This document shows, piece by piece, positions 12,240 to 22,042 of a DNA stretch of 64,000 nt. The position numbers and the translations under genes were made by a program. Every line of letters starts with the position of its first letter. Within the stretch, counting starts at the first letter, position 1. The stretch is taken from the NCBI GenBank assembly GCA_018398815.1, contig CM031616.1, forward strand, positions 67,790,541 to 67,854,540, written 5' to 3'. Origin of the DNA: Conus ventricosus. Its lineage: Eukaryota; Mollusca; Gastropoda; Neogastropoda; Conidae. Under the pieces are notes generated by a model. It saw only the letters and a program-made list of their open reading frames with translations. It searched no databases and was not told the DNA's origin.

Positions 12240-12800
12240 CCTCAGTCCTGTTTTCACTCAAACTGCTTCAGTCCTGTTTTCACTAAAAACTGCTTCAGTC
12301 CTGTTTTCACTAAAAACTGCTTCAGTCCTGTTTTCACTAAAAACTGCTTCAGTCCTGTTTTCACTCAAACTGCTTCAGTCCTGTTTTCACTTAAAAACTG
12401 CTTCAGTCCTGTTTTCACTCAAACTGCTTCAGTCCTGTTTTCACTCAAACTGCTTCAGTCCTGTTTTCACTAAAAACTGCTTCAGTCCTGTTTTCACTCA
12501 AAACTGCTTCAGTCCTGTTTTCACTCAAAACTGCTTCAGTCCTGTTTTCACTAAAAACTGCTTCAGTCCTGTTTTCACTCAAAACTGCTTCAGTCCTGTT
12601 TTCACTCAAACTGCTTCATCCTGTTTTCACTCAAACTGCTTCAGTCCTGTTTTCACTCAAACTGCTTCAGTCCTGTTTTCACTCAAACTGCTTCAGTCCT
12701 GTTTTCACTAAAACTGCTTCAGTCCTGTTTTCACTAAAACTGCTTCAGTCCTCTTTTCACTAAAACTGCTTCAGTCCTGTTTTCACTAAAACTGCTATCA
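12240..12800. repeat. 26/27-bp minisatellite, about 22 copies
   Basis: Units read CAGTCCTGTTTTCACTCAAA + CTGCTT, with variants ACTAAAA and ACTTAAAAA that change the length by a base. The same CAGTCCTGTT motif occurs only twice, in a 75-bp doublet, at the equivalent place of the upstream duplication copy. The array therefore expanded after the large duplication. Confidence 0.96.
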
Positions 12801-12877
12801 GTGTATTTTTCATCAAAATGAACTTTTTTTTTTCTATAGAGTGTGTACAAAATTCCAAATTTCTGTAACAGTGAGCA

Positions 12878-12942
<65 letters not shown>
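12878..12942 (+). repeat. 65-base uninterrupted G homopolymer
   Basis: An unbroken run of G from 12878 to 12942. The matching place in duplication copy 1 (about 10300-10316) has a short, interrupted G-rich tract. The true length is doubtful because homopolymers this long are rarely sequenced accurately. Confidence 0.9.
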
Positions 12943-12944
<2 letters not shown>

Positions 12945-14160
12945 TTCATTTTGTTTTCACCTACCATCACACTGCAGAGGCGTCTTCCTATTAGTAATCA
13001 TCTGACCTTGTATCAGTAACAATGAAATAAGTTTTTTTCCTAATACAAATTGTTTTCAAACCTGATTCATCACCATACTTTGGTGCAAGTTCATATTGTC
13101 TCGCCCCTTTTTTTTTAAAGTTTTTTTTTTAGTTTCAGGGCATTTTGTTGAAGAAACAATTACCGCTTAATGCAGTTTCATGCGTAGAAGTTAGCAAGAG
13201 TTGTCGCTCTTTTGGTCAAAGCCTCAGCCATGGTTACTTTCATCAAATGCAATTATTGCTCAAGAACGTCTCGGGCCTTTTTTTAAAAGTACATCATACG
13301 TGTTGTATTTTCACCAAACGTGTACAAAATACAGCAAAATCCTGTGAGTAAGCAGGTCTGTCGTTTGCTGATACAGCTTAATCATCGAAGTTCATGGCAT
13401 GTGAAGTTGCCTCAGAGGATAGAAATCCTTAACAATTGGTTGCCTTATTGCAAGGGTTAATCATGCTACTTTTACCTTACAACATGGATAATGTTCACCT
13501 TAAACAGAAATTTAAGTGCACATAGTCAGTAATGAGAGAATGTTCTACTTTATGATTTTTTTCAACCACTTTTTACGTATATTTTGTACATACCATTATT
13601 TTTTTCACTGTTGTTTTGTATTCAGCATCCCAGTGTTTTTGTTTAGCTTTGTTATACGTTGAATGCAAGTCCCTGGTTGTGAATATCTATTTTGAGCATA
13701 ATTTCGTTTTGTGGACAAGTCAGACTGGGCTAAGCCGACTCGTCTGTTAAAGTGACGCAATTCTTTGGCCCCATCATCTCGGTATATTTTACTCGCCTTG
13801 ACCTTGAGCGAGTCTACCCCTCTCATGCCTTGACCCAACTGTTGTGTCCAGTAAAGTTCTCCATCCTAGTAAGTCAACACTAGTGTATAGAAACCGTCTA
13901 TGCCATCCTGTCCTCCCTACATGCAAGAGCAGGAGGGCCTTCTACAGGCACCCCAGGAATGACGATGGATGCCGTGTGCGCTGGCATTGCAGGAGTTGAT
14001 TCCCCTTTGTCTGATCCTGTTGAAAATGTCTGCTCTGCAAGGAAGAAATAATCCAAGGAAAATGTGATGATTTATTTCACGATACCTTTAATTTATGGTT
14101 TAAATCCAACACTTTGTATGTCGCTTCATCCGAGTTGAATGATAGTCGGCAACTGCCTCA

Positions 14161-14820
14161 GCACAAGTCCATTTTTGTCAGTAAAAAAAACTCCACCTTA
14201 GGGTAGATACTCAGGCCTTATTCCAGTTTCAAAATATATGGCAGACCTCATCACTAGAGCTCACTGACTGAATTTTGATACCTGCATAAGAGCTGCTCCT
14301 TTTGCAGCAGCAAACCAGCTGAAATGGTGAGTGCAACTTGAATTTTTGTTTGCTTTCGTCAATTTTCATGTATGTTCGTCTAGATTAAGATGTACTTGAT
14401 GATGCGTCTAGATCAAGATCTGCTGAGCAGTTTAACTTTTTCTTTTCTTCAATTGATATGTTTTTCAAGTGTACCAGTTTGGGGTACCTTAACCAATAAC
14501 TGAAGAAGATGCAAGATAGAGACAGTTGAAGCTGAAATGGCATTGTTTATTGTCAGCAGTCCTAAAACAGACAGCAGATCACCGTTTTAAAGTTAAAAAT
14601 GCATCATATATTAAGACAGATACAGAAATGAATAAAATTTGTCGCACTAAAGAAAAAAAAGAAAGAAAGAAAAATCAGTTCATGATTTTATAAACAAGAC
14701 GACTTTCCATACTTGGATAAGTTGACATTCTGCCAGAGGTCACCTTGTTTGTGACTCAGTAAGTTGACCTTCCAGAACAAGTTTAATTGCAAAGTGAGGC
14801 GACTGCCAATCTAATCTGAA
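14161..14820. other. No feature recognised
   Basis: AT-rich single-copy-looking DNA without coding frames, RNA genes or repeat structure that I can support. Confidence 0.5.
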
Positions 14821-14905
14821 AAAATACCTCCGCCAAACAACATGGACAAATGAATCAAAAGACGAAACATGAGACATTTCGACCTCTTAGGTCTTCTTCA
14901 GGCAA
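14821..14905 (-). repeat. Foldback repeat, left arm, with hammerhead-like core
   Basis: Read on the minus strand, the arm contains CCTGAAGAAGACC, a 5-nt loop, GGTCGAAATG, then CTCATGTTTCGTC and CATTTGTCCATGTTGTTTGG. The same string, in plus orientation and slightly altered, lies at 15583-15660, so the two form inverted arms around the LINE end between them. The CTGAAGA...GAAA arrangement with a GACC/GGTC stem resembles a hammerhead ribozyme core, but one extra A sits at the base of the stem and no sound stem III or cleavage site is visible. Confidence 0.65.
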
Positions 14906-15225
14906 GATGTCTGCTCATCAAGTACAAACTTTCTTTGCTCTGTTACAAGGCATTGGATGGCCTCGCTCCATCTTACCTCTCTAAACTTCTGTCGACCTAT
15001 ACTCCTTCCAGACAGCTTCGCTCTTCCTCTGACACTCGCATTATGCAGATCCCTCGTTTTCGGGCCAGAACACTTGGTGAACGTTCTTTTACTTTTCAGG
15101 CTCCTTCCTGCTGGAACAATCTCCCTTCTGCACTCCGAAACTCAAACAGTCTTTCTTCTTTCAAGTCCTCCCTCAAAACAACTCTCTTCAAAACATAATT
15201 TTTCTGCTCCTTCGCTGGTGTGTGG

Positions 15226-15281
<56 letters not shown>

Positions 15282-15363
15282 GGGCTTATTGCTGTAAGCG
15301 CTTAGGGCTTTTGTTTAAGATTAAGCGCACTAAATGTTCCTTATTATTATTATTATTATTATA
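14906..15363 (+). mobile_element. CR1/L2-group LINE, 5'-truncated 3' end
   Basis: An open frame ending at TAA 15196-15198 encodes the C-terminal domain of a CR1/L2-type retrotransposon protein. Visible motifs in order: KLSLLCYKALDGLAPSYL, RSSSDTRIM, RARTLGERSFTFQAPSCWNN with LPSALR, and SSFKSSLKTTLFKT at the end. The 3' untranslated part has a long (GT)n run (15224-15279), then TAAGCGCTTAGGG and a (TTA)n tail (15342-15362). The reverse transcriptase and endonuclease domains are absent. It sits between the two arms of a foldback repeat and was probably inserted into it. Confidence 0.85.
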
Positions 15364-15365
15364 AG

Positions 15366-15670
15366 ATAAACAACACTCGGGACAACGAAAATGAAGAAGA
15401 GCTATCACTTAGTCATGTCAAATTCAGCACAATATGGGCATTGAATGAGTGTGTAAGCAAACAAGTATGCAACTTCACCTGCCTCTATGTTGTATTGTGG
15501 GTTGCGTTCAATGTCCATCTTGCGCCAAATTTGGCAAAGCTAAGCGACTGTTCATTCTTAATTTTCGTGGTCCCCGAGTCTTGCCTGAAGAAGGCCGAAG
15601 AAACGCCTCATGTTTTGTCTTACGATTCATTTGTCCATGTTGTTTGGCAGAGGCATTTTAACGACTTTTT
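15366..15670 (+). repeat. Foldback repeat, right arm, with upstream hairpin
   Basis: The segment 15372-15401 (ACACTCGGGACAACGAAAAT...) is the imperfect inverse of 15550-15583 (...ATTTTCGTGGTCCCCGAG), which could pair across a loop of about 150 nt. TTGCCTGAAGAAGGCC then GAAACGCCTCATGTTTTGTC follow directly, then CATTTGTCCATGTTGTTTGG. The same hairpin-plus-core order recurs at 47895-48050. Here the stem and loop after CTGAAGA are shortened, so it cannot form the hammerhead-like fold. Confidence 0.6.
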
Positions 15671-15679
15671 AAGACCTTC

Positions 15680-18600
15680 CAGAACAAGGCAAGATCCATA
15701 CTTTGGTTCTTTAGAAGTCAGCTTGTCCATTCCATACAGTCTTTTGGAGGTGGTGGGGAGGGCCCCCCGAGGTCAACTTATTGGAGGACAACTGCATTAT
15801 GTGGCAGTCTTGGAACATGAACATACATGCATGGATACATATATAATGAATGTGCATGCACACGAACACACATTCATTTGCCAGCGCATTCACAGATGCA
15901 CACCAACCACTTCAACAGAAACACACATCATACCTATGAGGGTGCACTTACACCGTACCAACACACAGACGGCGACACGTATCGCAGCCGATTTGAATAC
16001 CATGGCAACCAAGTCACATGATGTTCAAACCCTGATCAATGCATTGGTGAATGTATGTGTGCACACAGGTACCCCCTGTGCAGAAGAGCTATTCATATGA
16101 CCATAGATACTGAAATAGAGAAGCAAACTGAATCGTTAGAATGAAAGCATGTTAATTGTTGTTACGTTGCTATGTCATTGGAGTCCATGCCATTTTATAT
16201 TGTCCAGTTAGCCTATGTAAACATAACAAGCATAAAGATGCTATTTCACCCCTCGGCTGTGACAAACAGCAGGGTTTTAGTTCCTTCCAAAAAAAAAGCA
16301 TGGGTCATACTCAATGTATCGCAGGGCTTTGTCCCTTACAAAAAGCGTGGGTTCCTGGAGACTCGCAATGTACAGCAGAGACCTAGGATGCACAGCAAGG
16401 TCGTACTCGTCCACAAAAAGCGCGGGTACATCAAAGGAGACCAACGATGCAAAATTTTTAGCCAACGTGCAGTGAAGGTTCAATGACTTTTTATGTGCTT
16501 TTGTGACCATTCAAGATCAAGACTGTGCAAGGAAGAAATTTATTATAATTTTAATATTAAAAAAAGAATGTCTCGGGGGGCCAGAATCAAAAGCAGAGCT
16601 AGCTCCTAAATAAACAGAAGTGTCCATCGTTTTCATGTTAACGGTGCCATTTCTAGGTCCATTCTGCTGTGAACAGAAAGGTCCGACTTTTAAATTATCA
16701 TGAAACCGAGTTTTAACATGCAATCAAGTTGTCTTGCAGTATCATATCAATCAAGTTTTAAGGTCCGACTTTTTAATTATCATGAAACCGAGTTTTAACA
16801 TGCAATCAAGTTGTGTCTTGCAGTATCATATCAATCAAATTTCAAGGTCTGACTTGCCAATAATCATGAAACTGACAATGTTTTAACATGCAAGCAAGTT
16901 GTGTGGTTTACAGGTTTTGCTACCCATGGAACATGCTTGGACCCAAAACTGTGATTACCATGAAAATGTCTTGGTTGTGAATGCCCTTTTTCAGTATTCC
17001 AGTATTTTTTTACCGTTGCTGTGCTTTGTAAATCTTTTATCGAGAACATTGCATGTCAATTTTTGTAGTTAGAAAGGCTGTGATGTTATCAGAGAGCGAA
17101 ATGGTGCTAGGGGATTACCACACACCAAACTACAGCCATTTACCTCCCGTTCTCAGAATAGACTATTGAAATGAAAACGGCTCCAACCCTGATATGGCCA
17201 TAACAGGTCAGCTTGGAATTGGCAACTTAAACCGAATTGAAAACTGCTCTGTGCATGATTTCAGCGTGCCTTGGGCATCTTGAAGTGTGCCATTATAAGC
17301 TTACAGCACAGGTGACAAAAAAAGTTCTTTCCATGAAAGGATGAATGGCGACAAGATCAACTGCGTCAGTGACCAATCCAAGCCAGAGCATCGATTTGTT
17401 TGTTTCATTTCAAATGTGTTCTAGATCAAATGTATTTATTCCAAGACAAAACACTAGAGACTTGCGCAGGTGGAGAGTACAACACGTCAACTGTTGATGG
17501 AACCAATACTAGCAATAGTATCCGTCATTTGAAACAAGCATGGTGTGTGAATGGATGCATGGGATGTTTGCCCCACAGAACCCGTTGTGTTGACCGTTAC
17601 ATGCAAGTTACATGAATATGTAATTAAATTAAATACTCGGATAGCAATCTGTCATAAGAATGTCCACATATGCTTTTTTTTGTTTGGCATGTTGTGGCTT
17701 TCCTAAGGTTGTGCGTGTACTTTGTGATTGCCAAGACAAGTATGAACTTTACACACGTTTTCAGAGACACTGTGATTACATTGTTGCTAATGCGTCAAAA
17801 TTGTTAACATTTACGAATGTATAATTATGGTGTAGATGATTACTAGAGAGGGTACAGCTGAATTGATTCACCCACTCCCAATGTTTGCAACGTCTTGCCC
17901 GTGCATGTGCATTTCAGTATCTTCATTCTCTTTGAAAGTGCATGTTTCAGTACTTCATTCCCTTGTCTACACTCAGTGAATGGTGTTGGGAATACAGACA
18001 GGGGGGTGTGTGGAGGGTAAGAGACAAGTTATTGTATTGCAGGTTCCAGGCATCCAACTTTGCTGCAGGGAAAGATATTGAATCAATTTGTCAAGCTCTA
18101 GCATCTTGCTTGAAGCCCTTATGTGACCAGCACCTGAATCACGTTATTTTGACAACTGCCATGGGGAAACGACTCTCCTAGCTCAAGGCTCTTGATCATT
18201 GCATCTTGATTTTGAAAGCAGCTAAAGGAAAAGGCCCTGTCTGTGAAACCTTTTGCACATTCGCTTTCATTTAATGAAATCATCTCCCCTATGGGTTTCA
18301 GCACAGGTGCCCATGGTCCCCTCTTCCTGGTTTCTCTTGAAAGTTCTGCCCATCTTGTGTTAGATCAATCCAAGCCGTTGTGTTCGACCTACCCAGCTCC
18401 TTTTCCGTGTTGGACGTCGGATGAATCCAAGCCACTTCATAGCGAGTGCCGATTCGGCCCCCGTTGCCTTTGTTACGACCAACCTCTGCCATATCCAAGA
18501 CACCGGTGGTTAATGAATGTGTGAAGATTGTGGGCTAGGTTGTTCTGTGTCTGGGAACCATACAACAGAAAAGACTTCCCAGCAGGAAAGGGGCCTGCGG

Positions 18601-19000
18601 AAGCCTGTGTAGATCTGCTGCACCATCCTTGGGTAACAAGTTTAGACTTTTTTCACTTCTTACCAGAGTAGAGTCTTGCTGTTTATTTTGCAATTTCCCC
18701 CCAGTGTTAATCTAGAGGCCAGCCAAGACGGGCAGTTCTGCCCGACAACTCTGGTGAAATGGACATCATCAGCAAGTCCAAAAGTGTTGGTTGTCGGGTG
18801 GACATTCACTGAATGCCTGTGTTTCTGCCACTGTTGACCCAAAACGGCGCTATGTCTTCACAGAGGCTGTAGTTTTAAATGACCATACCATTATGTTAAT
18901 TTTTAAAATGTACAAGTTGCCTAGCCATCACTCGTACTGTTCATCTCGCTCTCATCCTGAAAAGAAGCAAAACAAGCAGCTTCACAGGGGCATAAAAATT
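15680..19000. repeat. Mostly featureless; about 84-bp repeat at 16678-16870
   Basis: No gene is recognised. Three tandem, diverging copies of a unit containing ATTATCATGAAACCGAGTTT, ACATGCAATCAAGTTGTG and GCAGTATCATATCAATCAAG run from about 16678 to 16900. Around 16270-16440 three looser copies of AAAAAGC(A/G)(T/C)GGGT occur. The remainder (17100-18990) shows only short random frames. Confidence 0.55.
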
Positions 19001-19006
19001 TTATTT
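19001..19006 (-). promoter_or_regulatory. RPS10 polyadenylation signal AATAAA
   Basis: Minus-strand AATAAA lies 19 bases past the RPS10 stop codon (19026-19028). It is the first canonical signal after the stop and fits the very short 3' untranslated regions typical of ribosomal protein genes. Confidence 0.7.
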
Positions 19007-19025
19007 CACACACAGAGCAGACAGT

Positions 19026-19097
19026 CTATTCCTGCTGGGAAGGAGGAGGTCCGCCAAAACCACCACCGCCAGGTCGCCCACGTCCGTAGCCCCCTCT
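19026..19097 (-). CDS. RPS10: RPS10 exon 5 (C-terminal RG tail)
   Basis: This last coding exon encodes RGGYGRGRPGGGGFGGPPP then SQQE and stop, the arginine/glycine-rich tail of eS10 (GFGRGRG in human). In mammals these arginines are methylated by PRMT5. The acceptor is TTTTTCCAG and the phase is 0, matching exon 4. Confidence 0.93.
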   Translation of the reverse strand, partial: RGGYGRGRPGGGGFGGPPPSQQE

Positions 19098-19450
19098 CTG
19101 GAAAAAGATGTTCCACTTGTTACAACACATTCCATTTGATACACCTATCATTTCTGCACCCCTCCCTTCATTCAGAACTGTTTCAGTAAAATTAGTGGCA
19201 TAGGTTTTCAACATTCTATAAACATACATTCACTGCATAGGTTTTCAACATTCTAAAACCAAACTCGGAATCCAAATGCATAATCACATCCAATACATAT
19301 TTTTTCTTGAATGCAAGACAATTGCGATTCCTAGAGGACACCCGTTTGTTTTTCTTGTTTGCGATCATCTTAAGCTCCAATCCATTACAACAGTTCAACA
19401 ACAGGAAAGCAGTGGAATATACAGTTTAAAATAGGATATTAAAAAACCAC

Positions 19451-19488
19451 CCTACAAACTTGTTTCGAGCAAGTGCTCTCCTCAGGGT
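19451..19488 (-). ncRNA. Hammerhead-ribozyme-like motif (Penelope-associated)
   Basis: On the minus strand: CTGAGGA (19479-19485), stem II GAGC-ACTT-GCTC, GAA, then stem III ACAA-GT-TTGT (4 bp), and A as base 17 before the cleavage point (19453/19452). This meets the CUGANGA...GAAA core and NUH rule of a minimal type I hammerhead. Stem I is weak, with two clear C-G pairs. Penelope-like elements are known to carry such ribozymes in their terminal repeats, and Penelope endonuclease sequence lies 250 bp away. Activity is untested. Confidence 0.55.
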
Positions 19489-19602
19489 ATGTACAACATG
19501 GGCACTCCACCAGTGTTATATAGATTAGTGTGTGGGCGTGTGAGCTCTGCATGTGGCTCGTGGCCTGTAGATTTTTTCTTTTTCTTTTTTGGGGCGCGTT
19601 CA

Positions 19603-19634
<32 letters not shown>

Positions 19635-19666
19635 GATTGTATACATATATATATATAGATTGTATA

Positions 19667-19710
19667 CCCTGAGGAGAGCGCTTTTAGCTTGAAACAAGCT
19701 TGTAGGTTTT
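19667..19710 (+). ncRNA. Second hammerhead-ribozyme-like motif, opposite strand
   Basis: Plus strand: ACC | CTGAGGA (19669-19675), stem II GAGC/GCTT (one G-U pair) with a 7-nt loop, GAA, stem III ACAA-GC-TTGT, A17 at 19704, then GGT pairing with the upstream ACC for stem I. All core positions match the hammerhead consensus with G at the free position 7. It is antisense to the nearest Penelope endonuclease fragment and inverted relative to the motif at 19451-19488. Confidence 0.6.
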
Positions 19711-19735
19711 AACCTCTTCATTTTAAAATTCTATT

Positions 19736-20325
19736 TTAAACTGGTATGTCGCTCCCTACATGGTTGAGCACCTTTTGCGTCCTGAGTGGCTTTTTAACCC
19801 TGATTTTATATATATATACATGTGAGCTTGTGGCGCGTGGCCTGTAGATTTTTTTCTTTTTCTTTTTTGGGGCGTGTTCAGGGGGACGTGCCAGGGAATG
19901 GTGCATTGACAAAGATTTCCATTTGTGCCTGCAATTATTAATCATTTCTACTTTAGAGTTCAGGGATGCTAGATGGGGTTTACATAATACCAGCCACTTT
20001 TCTGTAGTACATAAGTTGCATTTTTTTTTTATAGAAATGTTGTTGTATGGTGCTGCTCTTTTTATAATTTTCCATGATATGTTGTAATCTATTTTCTCGC
20101 CTTTAAGCTTCCAAATATATTTACTTAGTTCTGTTTGGTTTTTATATTTTTCATTTTTGAAGGACTGTTTATGGTTTGCATATCTGGTTTTAAAATGGTT
20201 TGCCGTGATCCCTGTGTATGTTTCTTTATCACTGTCTGTTGTTACCGAAGCTTGGTACACAATGTTGCTGTAGAGACATTTGTTGTTCAGAGGGCACTGG
20301 TCTTTTTTTTTGAAAAATTATATGG
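19736..20325 (-). mobile_element. Penelope-like element fragment, GIY-YIG endonuclease
   Basis: The minus-strand frame contains CPLNNKCLYSNIVYQ-like linker (before 20260), VTTDSDKETYTGITANHFKT, RYANHKQSF, ELSKYIWKLK, IDYNISWKI, KKKCNLCTTEKW and SLNSK. This is the GIY-YIG nuclease domain of Penelope-like retroelements: the Y-x-G-IT motif, the R-x-x-x-H segment, and a C-x-x-C near the end. The reverse transcriptase domain is absent. The fragment meets a second copy head-to-head near 20325, giving an inverted pair inside RPS10 intron 4. Confidence 0.88.
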
Positions 20326-20910
20326 TATAACCCTCCATATGATGGAAGAATAAAAACCAACGTAGGAACAGAATTCCTCAGAATCCTTAAAACATCATTC
20401 CCAAAAGAACATGTACTATCTAAAATATTCAATAAAAACACCGTCAAGCTATAGTACTCGTGTATGCCCAACCTTAAAAACAGAATTGATTTTTCCAACA
20501 AAACCAAAAACAATACAACCAAAGAGGGTGACGAAAAAAATTGCACAAAAAAAGACCAGTGCCCTCTGAACAACAAATGTCTCTACAGCAACATTGTGTA
20601 CCAAGCTACGGTAACAACAGACAGTGATAAAGAAACATACATAGGGATCACGACAAACCATTTTAAAACCAGATATGCAAACCATAAACAGTCCTTCAAA
20701 AATGAAAAATATAAAAACCAAACAGAACTAAGTAAATATATTTGGAAGCTTAAAGACAAGAAAATAGATTACAACATATCATGGAAAATTATAAAAAGAG
20801 CAGCACCATACATCATTTCTAAAAAATGCAAAAAATCTACAGGCCACGCGCCACAAGCGCAGAGCTCACATGTATATATATGTATATATATATATATATA
20901 TATATAAATA
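20318..20910 (+). mobile_element. Penelope-like element fragment, second copy (inverted)
   Basis: The plus-strand translation begins WYNPPYDGRIKTNVG, then EFLRILKTSFPKEH and FNKNTVKL (the RT-to-endonuclease linker of Penelope-like elements). After one stop it continues MPNLKNRID ... CPLNNKCLYSNIVYQATVTT, YIGITTNHFKTRYANHKQSF and ELSKYIWKLKDKKIDYNISW. The last third of the nuclease (C-x-x-C, SLN) is deleted. The remnant runs into an (AT)n tract at 20872-20906. It is about 90% alike to the minus-strand copy where they overlap. Confidence 0.87.
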
Positions 20911-21191
20911 AAACTGGAGGAATCAATCAGAACGTGGTTGAAACATGTCATGGAGGGTCGTGGGCGTGGAGGGTGGCAATCATGAGGTCATAATGCAGCG
21001 ATTCTGTGGAGTTAACTCTCCTCTGAAATTAATCATTTAAATTACCTTCATTTTTAAGCCCTGCAAATTACCTTTGAGTGCACATTTTTTGGGTATATAT
21101 GTGTGAGTGTATATGTGTGAAGCACTATTCAGAACACAAACAGGTTTTCTGCTTCTGACCGACAATAAATTCACCAGGAACGGATACTTAC

Positions 21192-21247
21192 GAACTGGAA
21201 ACTCTCGTTTGCACCAGCACCAACATCAGCCTTCTTGTCACCACCAG
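21192..21247 (-). CDS. RPS10: RPS10 exon 4
   Basis: The 56-bp exon encodes GGDKKADVGAGANESFQF after completing a proline codon shared with exon 3. It matches the human segment ADKKAEAGAGSATEFQF. Acceptor TTTGCAG, donor TTC|GTAAGTAT; ends in phase 0. Confidence 0.93.
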
Positions 21248-21976
21248 CTGCAAAGGAAACATGACCATGAACACTTTAACACCTACTATCCATTAAATCA
21301 CACCCCCCCCCCCCCCCTCCCCGAGTTAAAGACCAATTAGCCTTTAACAAATATGAACTTTGGTCTAATGTTTTCCACTTCAAATACTCAAGTTTCACTA
21401 AATGCTGCAATTTTCAAGTCTTGGAAAACGTCTAGAAACAATCTCTATGAAGAAGAAAAAATAAACCTCTAGTAATCTGTGGAGCCGAAATGTGTGACCA
21501 TGATTCACAAGCGAACATTTTTTTTAGTGCCTGACTTATTTCATAAAATGGAATACAACTATCGTATTTGAGCTTGAATTAGACATTCTCTCGAAAGGAA
21601 AATTATCCGCCTTTCATCAGCATACTCCATCAAAATGATCAAGTGTTAGCAAGTCGATGCCAATTTTCCTGGCTTATTTTTTACTTCCTATAATGACGCT
21701 GTCTTTTACTTTGTTTGAAGTTCAAATTATTGGCAGGTATTTGTTGACAAAACCAGTTGTAAATTCATACACAATCATTCCTAAAAGAGCAAAGCACGAA
21801 AAAAAAATTTTTTTTTTTGGGATTGACAGCAGTGACCAGCTCCCACAGCACCCAATTTTCAAACTGAAATCTGACTGGCTGCCTTGGGGCGGACTGCGGA
21901 GGACCTGGTACACAGCCTGTTTAATTATGTAAAGACACACAACCCAATGCGAGCAACAGCACGATGGGGCACTTAC

Positions 21977-22042
21977 GGGGTCCACCAGCCTTCCTGTACT
22001 CTCTGTCAGGGGCTGGTCCTCTGGGTCCTCCCTCTGATGGAC
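21977..22042 (-). CDS. RPS10: RPS10 exon 3
   Basis: The 66-bp exon encodes PSEGGPRGPAPDREYRKAGG and a split proline codon. It corresponds to the human region GEADRDTYRRSAVPPG. Acceptor TTCTGCAG, donor CCC|GTAAGTG. It begins with two bases (GT) completing a glycine codon, so exon 2 must end in phase 1. Exon 2 meets this only after correction of a one-base deletion. Confidence 0.9.

Larger units (their letters stand above)
11601..14160. repeat. Segmental tandem duplication, copy 2
   Basis: This copy repeats the order of copy 1: the TACCACAACA microsatellite (11600-11800), CAAGCTGTAAAACCCAGGAC (about 11834), the poly-T region, the CAGTCCTGTT motif (here expanded into a minisatellite), a poly-G tract (65 bases), the CACTGCAGAGG segment, and the conserved 3' block at about 13690-14085. 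Both copies end in GATAGTCGGCAACTGCC (about 11579 and 14142), which marks the duplication junctions. Confidence 0.9.

Noticed and set aside
15441..16100. 219-residue open frame
   Set aside because: Overlaps the foldback hairpin and core, the rest is histidine/threonine-rich from CA-type sequence; no domain.
19621..19670. Promoter TATA cluster
   Set aside because: Simple (TA)n microsatellite next to Penelope remnants, no start-site support.
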